Positions 1 to 6,292 of a stretch of DNA of 10,182 nucleotides are shown here, one piece after another; position 1 is the stretch's first letter, and each line of letters starts with the position of its first letter. The position numbers and the translations under genes were made by a program. Source of the stretch: Chloroflexota bacterium (GTDB taxonomy: Bacteria > Chloroflexota > Anaerolineae > Caldilineales > Caldilineaceae); assembly GCA_003577005.1 (NCBI GenBank), contig QEUW01000284.1, positions 1 through 10,182 on the forward strand, read 5' to 3'. The notes under the pieces are model-generated. The model ran no database searches. It had not been told where the DNA came from and worked only from the letters and a program-made list of their open reading frames with translations.

Positions 1-122
1 CCGGCCAGGACCGCACCCGGCCACTTCACCATGGGCCGCCCGGCGCGCCAGGCGCGTAGGGCCAGCCAGGCAAAGAGCAGAGCCAACCCCATAACCACAA
101 CGATACTGATAGCGAGATTCAT
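1..122 (-). CDS. N-terminus of a membrane-anchored protein, possibly cytochrome c (partial)
   Basis: The window cuts this gene after about 40 codons. It starts at ATG 122-120 on the minus strand. An AGGAGA ribosome binding site lies just upstream, 30 bases below the stop of the cupredoxin gene, so it is the next gene in the operon. The peptide begins MNLAISIVVVMGLALLFAWL. It has one strongly hydrophobic helix at about residues 3-23, then a basic stretch (residues 24-34, RAWRAGRP...K), followed by a second hydrophobic start (WPGAVLAG). That layout fits an uncleaved signal anchor or the first helix of a small membrane protein. Chloroflexota c-type cytochromes with a single N-terminal anchor have a similar start, and the cupredoxin next door makes an electron-transfer partner plausible. 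No haem motif is inside the window, so the cytochrome identity is inference. Confidence 0.6.
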   Translation of the reverse strand, partial: MNLAISIVVVMGLALLFAWLALRAWRAGRPMVKWPGAVLA

Positions 123-152
123 TGCTTTGCTTCTCCTGTAAAGATGGATCGG

Positions 153-500
153 CTATTGGACTGTGAACCCGGCGACCATCCCTCGTGCGACGTGTGGGAT
201 CCCATCCGGCGCATCCATGAAGCAGACGATAGCATAGGTCCCCGCCTCCAGGTTTACCAGGACAAGATCGGTAGCCTCCTGGCCGGGTAGAGCGAAGATG
301 GCGCCGGTAAAGGCGCTCTCTTCTGGGAATTGCCCCTGCGCGATCCCGTCGACTGTCGCCCCCTCAGGCAGCCGGAAGACGGCGAATTCGTGAGGATATT
401 CGCCGGCATTGACAACGTGGAAGACGACGAACTCGCCCGCCGTAAAGCGGTCTTGGTTCAACTCGAACGCGTAATCGGTTATCCGGACATCTATTGTCAT
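153..500 (-). CDS. Cupredoxin-like copper protein without signal peptide
   Basis: A 115-residue single-domain protein of the cupredoxin fold, expected to carry electrons through a type-1 copper centre. The full ligand set is visible: His37 (in YPHEF), then Cys93 (in IVCFM), His103 (in IPHVA) and Met108 (in RGM), with the usual short loop joining the last three. The first strand (DVRITDYAFEL) and the last (MVAGFTV) are typical edge strands. No signal peptide or lipobox is present: the copper domain starts at about residue 3. This is odd, since bacterial cupredoxins are normally exported. The ATG directly follows the TGA of the upstream gene, in the same frame, and no Shine-Dalgarno sequence is visible, so translation is probably coupled to the upstream gene. 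The next gene down is a membrane-anchored protein that could be its redox partner. The fold and copper ligands are secure; the partner and cell location are not. Confidence 0.85.
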   Translation of the reverse strand: MTIDVRITDYAFELNQDRFTAGEFVVFHVVNAGEYPHEFAVFRLPEGATVDGIAQGQFPEESAFTGAIFALPGQEATDLVLVNLEAGTYAIVCFMDAPDGIPHVARGMVAGFTVQ

Positions 501-1196
501 TCAACAGAAACCGACGGTCACGTTGCTGGCTCCACCTCCAATGCGGATGTCGTAATGGTCTGCGACCTGTCTGGCATCAGGGGTTTCCCAGCGCGTTTCG
601 CCACCGACCGCGCCGAAGTAGCGCTCATCCAGTGTCAGGTTGCTGGCCCCGCTCTGTATGCGCACCCGCACGGCGACACCGGCCGGACGGCGGAAAGTTA
701 CATTGCTTGCGCCCCCGCCAACCTGGATGGGCGTTGATCCCATTGGCGCCGGCAGCATTACCAGTACCCCGCTGGCCCCCCCGTCGATGCTGAAGTTCAT
801 GAGCCGCAGCCCGCGCAGATCGGCAGTGAGCTTGGACACCCCACCCTGAATCTCGATCTGCCAGGGAATGGCTGCGGTGAGCGTCACCTCCGCCACTGGT
901 TCCCGCCAGTAGACCAGCCAGTTGAACAGCGAGAAGCTAGGGTAGCGGATGGTCACGGCGCCGCCCTGCGCCTGGACGGTGGGCAGATGTCGCTCGAAGT
1001 GGGCGCGGCAGAGGCTGGCCAACGTGGGATCGACGTGAAGGGTGACGCCGGCCGCACCCGTGGGAAAGACCAGGCGTCCCGCTGTCGCCGCGCCGAGTGG
1101 GGCGACAAAATCGGCCTCCGGGTTTTGCCCTTCCGCTGGACTGGCAGTGGCGGCGCGATTGCGGTTCGGCGCATCGTTGTCTCTGGAGGTGCTCAT
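501..1196 (-). CDS. GGASNV-repeat beta-rich protein (toastrack/DUF4097-like), function unknown
   Basis: A 231-residue protein. I chose the start at ATG 1196-1194 because a GGGGTGG purine stretch lies just upstream. A longer frame up to 1295 would run back into the monooxygenase gene. Residues 1-40 are polar and low in complexity. The rest is made of short beta strands, with a repeated motif of type (I/V)xxG(A/V)S(N/K)(V/L) at residues 116-123, 137-144, 159-166, 180-187 and 219-226. Spacing is 21-22 residues for the first four copies and 39 for the last. This resembles the single-sided beta-solenoid of toastrack (DUF4097) and LiaF C-terminal domains, in which glycine-rich turns stack. There is no signal peptide or transmembrane helix. 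The gene starts 19 bases after the monooxygenase stop and ends directly against the cupredoxin ATG. The repeat is seen directly; the family assignment is by resemblance, and no function can be given. Confidence 0.75.
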   Translation of the reverse strand: MSTSRDNDAPNRNRAATASPAEGQNPEADFVAPLGAATAGRLVFPTGAAGVTLHVDPTLASLCRAHFERHLPTVQAQGGAVTIRYPSFSLFNWLVYWREPVAEVTLTAAIPWQIEIQGGVSKLTADLRGLRLMNFSIDGGASGVLVMLPAPMGSTPIQVGGGASNVTFRRPAGVAVRVRIQSGASNLTLDERYFGAVGGETRWETPDARQVADHYDIRIGGGASNVTVGFC

Positions 1197-1215
1197 GACT
1201 CGCCACCCCTTTCCA

Positions 1216-2448
1216 TCAGGCCACTTCCAGGCGAACGCCCGCTGTCCTGCTGGTATCAGAAGCGAGGCAAGCGTTCCAGTCGATATGGTGATCATGCACC
1301 CAACTCAGGGCTTTCTGGGTGACGAAAAACTTGAAAATCAAGGGCATTACCAGATCGCGCACGAACCCGGGAATTTTGTTGTTGCTTTGGCGCGCCCCCT
1401 CTGCCACGATCCGCTCCACCCGTCGCCGACGTAACCGTTCGTATACTGCAAACGCCTCTGCAATGCTGGAGCAATCACGCAAACACTGAGCGAGGATGAC
1501 TGCGTCCTCCATCGCCAGCGAAGCACCCTGACCCGATGTGGGCGAAGGGGCATGCGCGGCGTCGCCGATGATAACCATCGCTCCTTTGTGCCATGTTGGG
1601 ACGGATGGGAGGTCGTAGGTGTTGTCGGCGGCAAGCTCAAGCTCGCCCGCGGCGATGATCTCGGCGGCAGGGCTGCGATCATCTGTAAACAGGTCGATCA
1701 AGTGTTCCTTCCACTGCTGGCTGGTGGTAGCTTGTCGTTCGGACTTGCTGATTTCGCCGCGGGGGACGTTTGCGAACCAGACCAGCCCACCGCTGGAGTC
1801 GACGACGTGGCCAAAGAATGCACGCCTGCCAAAGATCATGTGCCATACGCCCGGTTCGGCTGGTGTAGAGAGACCGCGAGTGTAGCCGCCGAAGTTGGTC
1901 AGCCCCACATAGCGGCCAGCCGGCGCTGCAGGGTCAATGAGCCGGCGAGTGACCGAGTGGACCCCGTCGCAGCCGATGAGCAGAGCGCCGCCGGCCTGTG
2001 TACCATCCTCGAAACAGGCGATTACGCTGCCCTGCGGTGGCGCCTCGACATCGACGAGCCGCTTGCCAAACTCGAAGCGGACCCCGCGGCTGGTTGCCTG
2101 CTCGTATAGCGCCCGGTGCAAGTGCGCTCGCTTGATGGTGATGCTGCCGCTCCCGTCGGGCAGTGTTCCTCCAATCGGAACTCTCCCCAATCGTTTGCCG
2201 GCACCGTTCAGTAGGACGATATGGCGGGTCGGAAAGCCGGCGGCCAGCACTGTCTTGTGTGCGTCGAGCGCACACAGAGCATCGAGGCCGTTGGTCGCCA
2301 CGGTGAGATACGAGCCGACATCTGCTGTGCGCTGGGGATATGCCTCGTAGACGGTCGCCTCGATCCCCGCGCGCTGGAGCGCCATGGCCGCCACCGGGCC
2401 GGCAATACCGCCGCCGATAATTAGTGCTTTTCTTTTCATCGTACTCAT
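1216..2448 (-). CDS. FAD-dependent aromatic-type monooxygenase (PF01494 family)
   Basis: A 410-residue group A flavoprotein monooxygenase, of the class that uses NAD(P)H and oxygen to hydroxylate a small organic substrate. All three family motifs are visible: the N-terminal dinucleotide-binding GGGIAG at residues 12-17, the DG motif (GCDG) at 159-162, and the second FAD motif (GDAAHAPSPTSGQG) at 295-308. Length is normal for the p-hydroxybenzoate hydroxylase/TetX-like group. Residues 361-378 are a hydrophobic stretch (FVRDLVMPLIFKFFV) also common in relatives. Three in-frame ATGs lie close together. I chose ATG 2448-2446 because AAAGG sits six bases ahead of it, while the one at 2454 directly abuts that site. 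The gene lies 12 bases after the SgcJ-like gene. The substrate cannot be read from sequence; relatives act on phenols, urate, polyketides and tetracyclines. Confidence 0.92.
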   Translation of the reverse strand: MSTMKRKALIIGGGIAGPVAAMALQRAGIEATVYEAYPQRTADVGSYLTVATNGLDALCALDAHKTVLAAGFPTRHIVLLNGAGKRLGRVPIGGTLPDGSGSITIKRAHLHRALYEQATSRGVRFEFGKRLVDVEAPPQGSVIACFEDGTQAGGALLIGCDGVHSVTRRLIDPAAPAGRYVGLTNFGGYTRGLSTPAEPGVWHMIFGRRAFFGHVVDSSGGLVWFANVPRGEISKSERQATTSQQWKEHLIDLFTDDRSPAAEIIAAGELELAADNTYDLPSVPTWHKGAMVIIGDAAHAPSPTSGQGASLAMEDAVILAQCLRDCSSIAEAFAVYERLRRRRVERIVAEGARQSNNKIPGFVRDLVMPLIFKFFVTQKALSWVHDHHIDWNACLASDTSRTAGVRLEVA

Positions 2449-2460
2449 GGTCATCCTTTC

Positions 2461-2961
2461 CTATTGCTTCGGACCCAGCAACTTCCAAATCAGATCTGTC
2501 AACAGCCAGGCCATAATTCCCCTGAAACTGTCGGCGATAGGACGCACGCGTGTGTTGTGGAAGGCTGTAAAGCGCCATTCGCCATCTTGCTTGACAGCGA
2601 TGAGAGTCTGGATCGAGGCTCGCTCGGGCGAAGGTGTTGATTTCCCAGCCAAGATGGTGTTGCCGGTGGCGTGGATCAGGGCGGCGTCGGAACAGAGAAA
2701 ACGGATACTCGCCATCTCGCCGGCAAGGCGTGACCCTTTCAGAAATCGCTCGAAGAGCGGCTGATGCCCGGCCAGGATGGCCGCGCGCCCCTTTTGGTTG
2801 ACGCCGTCAAAGGCGATATAGTCGGCGTCTTCGGTAAAGAGCGCAGTATAGGCTGTGGCGTCGCCCGCCGCCCAGGCATCCAGCAATGACTGGAAGAGCT
2901 GCTGAATGGCGAGTTCGTCTTCGCGCTTTGCCGAAGCCAGCTGAACTGTTTGTACATGCAT
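2461..2961 (-). CDS. SgcJ/EcaC-family NTF2/SnoaL-like protein
   Basis: A 166-residue protein with the cone-shaped NTF2/SnoaL fold of the SgcJ/EcaC family. Family features include the opening helix (residues 15-33, QLFQSLLDAW), the ALFTEDADYIAFDG segment at 40-53, the GRAAI strand start at 58-62, and the late strands SIQTLIAVKQDGEWRFTAFHNT at about 116-137. Members occur as accessory proteins beside oxidative tailoring enzymes, for example in enediyne and polyketide clusters, but their reaction is not well settled. I chose ATG 2961-2959 because GGAGG lies nine bases ahead; the longer frame to 3033 adds 24 non-family residues. The C-terminus carries an extra hydrophobic amphipathic helix (about 147-163, FRGIMAWLLTDLIWKLL) beyond the usual fold, which might attach it to a membrane or partner. 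It is the first gene of the operon, so it probably supports the monooxygenase that follows. Confidence 0.85.
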   Translation of the reverse strand: MHVQTVQLASAKREDELAIQQLFQSLLDAWAAGDATAYTALFTEDADYIAFDGVNQKGRAAILAGHQPLFERFLKGSRLAGEMASIRFLCSDAALIHATGNTILAGKSTPSPERASIQTLIAVKQDGEWRFTAFHNTRVRPIADSFRGIMAWLLTDLIWKLLGPKQ

Positions 2962-3051
2962 GGTCTCTATCCTCCGCAGAAATATCAATATGGCTGCTGA
3001 GCCAACGGCTCGTCCGCACGCGCATACAGGCACGAAGGATAGCGGTGGAAG

Positions 3052-3126
3052 GGGTGAACCGTCATCACCCGCGCCGGGTGATTGCGTGGGTGATATAGGG
3101 GATGAGTCCGTGACGTCGTGGGTGAT
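3052..3126. promoter_or_regulatory. Cluster of GGGTGA boxes, candidate operator ahead of the redox operon
   Basis: The 181-base gap between the regulator stop and the SgcJ-like start holds GGGTGA at 3052, 3076, 3088 and 3120. The last three extend to GGGTGAT. One inverted copy, ATCACCC, lies at 3064-3070 and forms a perfect 7-bp palindrome with the copy at 3076 around a 5-base centre. Starts at 3052, 3076 and 3088 are spaced 24 and 12 bases apart. LAL/MalT regulators are known to bind several short direct repeats, and such a regulator is encoded immediately upstream, so this is a plausible binding array. The hairpin has no T-run after it on the minus strand, which argues against an intrinsic terminator. 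No clear -35/-10 pair was found. Confidence 0.45.
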
Positions 3127-3142
3127 ACTGTTCGAGGGTGGA

Positions 3143-5926
3143 CTAGATCAAGCCCAAGTGGCGCGCCACGTCGCCGGCTTCTTCCCGGCTGTGGACATCG
3201 AGTTTGCGGTAGATGCTCTGCACCTGGGTCTTGACGGTGTTGACCGAGACGACCAGTTCCTGGGCGATTTCGGGGTTGGCTCGACCCGCGGCCAGCAGCC
3301 GCAGGACACGCTCTTCTTGCGCGCTCAGCGGTTCGATGAGGCCAGAGCTACCGGCAGCAGGCGCAGCGACTGGTTCCGTTGACTCCTCGGCAAAGGCGAG
3401 CAACAACCTGCGCACGTACAGCGCCAGCGACTGCTCGCGCACGTCCGGGTAAACCGCCTGTAACAGAGCAGCCATCGCCTCTCCCTCGTCCAGAAAGAGA
3501 CGTTGGTAGTGGCCAGGTTGGGCCAGGGTCAACGAGTGGATGAGCGTCTCTTTGGCATGCGAAAGGTTACCGAGGGCGAAATGGGCCAGCGCACTGAGGG
3601 CGAGGATCTCCACTTCACGGCCCGTCCGCCCGTGAGTGTGGGCGTCGGCCCGCCAGTGGTCGAGCAGGCGGAGCGCCTCCTCTGCCTCACCTTGCGCCAT
3701 CGCCAGGCGGGCGACGACCAGCGCCTCGCGCTCCTGATGCAGCCGAAAGATGTCATCGGCGCGCTGGGCGTTGGCGGCGCGCCAGCGTTCCACTGCGGCG
3801 ATGTCGCTGACGGTCAGGGCGAACCGTGCGGCGCAGGTTTCCACCTCTCTGCGTCGCAGAGGCGAAAGTTGCGTCTCTGCGAGGAGCGCTTCCAGCCGTT
3901 GCCGGGCCTGAGTGGGCTCCCCGCGCGCCTGCGCTACCTGGGCCAGGATGAGTGAAGCGGGGACGGCAAGCGCTTCCCCGGCATGTTGCGGACCCAACGT
4001 ATCGGTATGGTTGTGGCCGATCTCGATCGCCTGGAGCGCGCGCCGCTCGGCCACATCCAGATTGTTCCACTCATAGGCAAGCAACCCCAGACCCACCAGG
4101 GCATGGCCCTGGTCGAGCGGGTCTTCGGTTGCTTCTTCCAGGACCTGCTGGAACAACTGGGCGGCCTGATTCAACTCGGCCTGCTCGATGCACACCTCGC
4201 CCAGCAGATAGGTTGCTGCGCGGGTTCCATAGCTGTTGCCGGCGGCTGCACAGAGCGTGCGCGCCTCCAGCAAGATCTGCTGCGCCTCGTTCAGTTTGCC
4301 GGCAAGCATTGCCTGCCCTGCCACATTGAGCGTGCTAATGCCGCGCCAGTAAGCGTCCTCCACCGGCAACAGCGCCAACGCCTCTCTGGCCGCAGCAAAT
4401 GAAGCGGGCAAATCGCCCTGCCAGAAAGCGACCAGCGAGCGGAAAGCAAAGAGTTGGCCCAGTTGCGGTTCATTTTCTTCAGCAAGCCAGCGTTCTTCGG
4501 CCATCTGCAATGGTTTTTGCAGGCGCCCCGCCGTCGCCGGCGCGCTCCGATCTGAGGTGAAGAGGATCGCAAGCGCGTGCGATAGACAGAGCCTCGGGTG
4601 GGCGCGGAGGATCTCCTCGGGCAGTTGTTCGACCCAGCGGCGCAGCGTGTGCAGCTCGCTGTGAAAGTGCCCGACTTCGGTAATGCGCTCGATGAGCGTG
4701 GCGGCGCGGGCGTACGCCTGGGCAGAGAGTGCGGTTTCGACGGCGTCGCCAAGATAGCCATGCTGCTCGTACCAGAGGCTCGCTTTGTTGTACAGCCCGC
4801 GCAGGCTGGCCTCGCCCAGGCGGCGCCGGGCAACCTGGTGCATAGCCTCGGCAAAGAGCGGGTGGTAGCGATACCACGTTTCCCCACTGCCGGACCCTCC
4901 CGCACTGGAGGTGGGAGCCTGCTGAGCGCCGTCGAGGGTGCTCAAAAAGAGATTGGCTCGGTCCAACCGTTCGAGGATGACCACGCTGTCGTTTCTGCCT
5001 GTGATGGCATCGCAGAGCGAAGCGGCCAACCGGTTGAGAAAGGTCGTCTGTAGCAGAAACTCCTGGAGCGGTCCGGGTTGCGCGGCGAGCACCTCCGTAA
5101 CCAGGTACTCCAGAATGTGATGATGAGTACCGGAGAAAGTGGCGAGAAGGTGCTCAGTTGCCTGGGATTGTTGGCGCTGTTGGAGGGCAAGCGTGACCAA
5201 CTGCAGGCCAGCCACCCAGCCCTCGGTGCGTTCCTCGAGCAGCGCAACTGCCGCGGGCGGTAGCGGAAAGGACACGTTCTCTTGCAGGAAGGCTACGGTT
5301 TCTAATTGGGAAAAACGCAGATCAGCGGCGCGCAACTCGTAGCTTTCGTTGCGGGCGCGCAGGCGGGCCAGGGGCAACGGGGGATCGCTTCGGGAGATCA
5401 TGATCAGATGCAGCGTGATGGGCAGGTGGTCGAGCAAGAAAGATACGCCCTCGTGGACCTGCTGCGTATCGACAGCGTGATAGTCCTCCAGAATCAGAAT
5501 GGAGTGGCGGGAGAGCCGGGTGAGATCGTTGATCAACGATGTGAGGATGGTCTCGAACGCGGGGCGCGGCGTCGCGCCTAACAGGGCCAGTGCGGCTGTG
5601 CCCACGCTCGCATCGAACGTCTGGCAGGCGGCGATCACATAGCGCCAGAAGCGGACCGGGTCATTGTCACCTTTGTCGAGCGACACCCAGGCCACGGGCG
5701 GCAAATTTGCGTGCTCGCTGCGGCAGGCGAGCCACTCGCTCACGAGCGTCGTCTTGCCAAAGCCGGCGGGCGCAGAGAGCAGCGTGAGCTTATACGCCAG
5801 CCCTTCGTCCAGTCGTTCTAATAGAGCAGAGCGCGGCACGCGCCCCGCCCGCCGGCGAGGCGGCATCAGCTTTGTTCGCAAAAGTTCGGGGAAGGGGGAT
5901 TCTGGCGACCGTGGGCGTTGGGCCAT
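3143..5926 (-). CDS. MalT/LAL-type LuxR-family transcriptional regulator
   Basis: A 927-residue signal-sensing transcription factor of the LAL (large ATP-binding LuxR) class. The N-terminal STAND-type ATPase has a Walker A (APAGFGKTT) at about residues 52-60 and a Walker B (ILILEDYH) at about 143-150. The middle, about residues 380-840, is alpha-helical with TPR-like repeats, as in MalT, where it binds the inducer. The last 61 residues (about 867-927) are a LuxR/GerE helix-turn-helix, with LSAQEERVLRLLAAG, then NPEIAQEL and the recognition helix segment VNTVKTQVQSIYRKL. I chose ATG 5926-5924 because AAGGAG lies seven bases ahead; the longer frame depends on a TTG at 5980. Length is normal for the class. 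It is encoded on the same strand as the redox operon, 181 bases upstream, so it is the likely controller of that operon. The inducer is unknown; E. coli MalT senses maltotriose, but that does not transfer here. Confidence 0.95.
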   Translation of the reverse strand: MAQRPRSPESPFPELLRTKLMPPRRRAGRVPRSALLERLDEGLAYKLTLLSAPAGFGKTTLVSEWLACRSEHANLPPVAWVSLDKGDNDPVRFWRYVIAACQTFDASVGTAALALLGATPRPAFETILTSLINDLTRLSRHSILILEDYHAVDTQQVHEGVSFLLDHLPITLHLIMISRSDPPLPLARLRARNESYELRAADLRFSQLETVAFLQENVSFPLPPAAVALLEERTEGWVAGLQLVTLALQQRQQSQATEHLLATFSGTHHHILEYLVTEVLAAQPGPLQEFLLQTTFLNRLAASLCDAITGRNDSVVILERLDRANLFLSTLDGAQQAPTSSAGGSGSGETWYRYHPLFAEAMHQVARRRLGEASLRGLYNKASLWYEQHGYLGDAVETALSAQAYARAATLIERITEVGHFHSELHTLRRWVEQLPEEILRAHPRLCLSHALAILFTSDRSAPATAGRLQKPLQMAEERWLAEENEPQLGQLFAFRSLVAFWQGDLPASFAAAREALALLPVEDAYWRGISTLNVAGQAMLAGKLNEAQQILLEARTLCAAAGNSYGTRAATYLLGEVCIEQAELNQAAQLFQQVLEEATEDPLDQGHALVGLGLLAYEWNNLDVAERRALQAIEIGHNHTDTLGPQHAGEALAVPASLILAQVAQARGEPTQARQRLEALLAETQLSPLRRREVETCAARFALTVSDIAAVERWRAANAQRADDIFRLHQEREALVVARLAMAQGEAEEALRLLDHWRADAHTHGRTGREVEILALSALAHFALGNLSHAKETLIHSLTLAQPGHYQRLFLDEGEAMAALLQAVYPDVREQSLALYVRRLLLAFAEESTEPVAAPAAGSSGLIEPLSAQEERVLRLLAAGRANPEIAQELVVSVNTVKTQVQSIYRKLDVHSREEAGDVARHLGLI

Positions 5927-5937
5927 CTTTACACTCC

Positions 5938-5980
5938 TTGTCGACACTTTCACCCACTTACTACGTAAGGCTGTCGACAA
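5938..5980. promoter_or_regulatory. Paired TGTCGACA palindromes in the regulator leader
   Basis: The 8-base perfect palindrome TGTCGACA occurs at 5939-5946 and again at 5972-5979, offset by 33 bases, about three helical turns. With one flanking base each, the two sites also form a 9-bp inverted repeat (5938-5946 with 5972-5980). The first site lies just upstream of the AAGGAG ribosome binding site of the regulator gene. Between the two sites lies TCACCC (5950-5955), which is one GGGTGA box read on the minus strand. Two same-face copies of a palindrome upstream of a regulator gene suggest a dimeric repressor or autoregulation. This is inference from spacing and symmetry. Confidence 0.4.
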
Positions 5981-6292
5981 AGTTGCTCAAACTACAATAT
6001 GGTCCTAATACCGAATCCCTCTGTTCACTGGACGTATATATCTGGGCTACTCGCCTGGATATTCGTCCAGTGAACAACCAGATTTCGTATAAGTACAACT
6101 GCGTAGGTCTTGATGGAATAGCTGTACCCGGCACGACAGCGCCTCGCGCCCGGAGTGTTGGTCCGATCTCCCAAATGCCTTTTGTCATTTCTGCTTATAA
6201 TGCGCGAGATTCTTTGCGAAATCTTGTCTCTTTGTCAATATAAAATGTCCCTCCCTGCGCTAGATCCTCTCTTGCATCTGCTTGGGTTGGAA
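5981..6292. other. Gene-free AT-richer leader between regulator and PPC remnant
   Basis: No convincing gene lies here. Three 60-base blocks that I counted (5941, 6001 and 6181 onward) have 25, 30 and 21 G/C bases, clearly lower than the flanking genes. The stretch must hold the promoter of the minus-strand regulator gene, but I cannot place it. On the plus strand a perfect TATAAT lies at 6196-6201, without a matching -35 at the proper distance. The only clear structure is the inverted repeat at 6023-6075, listed separately. Confidence 0.5.
6023..6075. repeat. 12-bp perfect inverted repeat upstream of the regulator gene
   Basis: The arms GTTCACTGGACG (6023-6034) and CGTCCAGTGAAC (6064-6075) are exact reverse complements separated by 29 bases. 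Inside them, ATATC (6038-6042) and GATAT (6058-6062) continue the symmetry with a 2-base slip, leaving a 15-base loop at 6043-6057. It lies about 100 bases upstream of the regulator start. No T-run follows on either strand. It could be a two-site operator, a folded leader RNA, or a remnant of a small mobile element. Confidence 0.6.

Noticed and set aside
3064..3082. ATCACCC-GCGCC-GGGTGAT as terminator of the regulator gene
   Set aside because: Short 7-bp stem and no T-run on the minus strand; it fits better as part of the box array.
4291..4905. Long alternative minus-strand frame within the regulator gene
   Set aside because: Arg/Pro/Ala-rich shadow of the real frame, which has clear TPR-type sequence throughout.
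5927..5980. 18-residue N-terminal extension of the regulator from a TTG
   Set aside because: The ATG at 5926 has AAGGAG at proper spacing; the extension overlaps the TGTCGACA sites and lacks family character.
5961..6188. 75-codon minus-strand frame upstream of the regulator
   Set aside because: It overlaps the inverted repeat and the palindrome pair, has no clear ribosome binding site and no recognisable features.
6196..6201. Perfect TATAAT on the plus strand as a promoter
   Set aside because: No -35-like hexamer at 16-18 bases, and the TG is one base off for an extended -10; the only gene downstream is a pseudogene.
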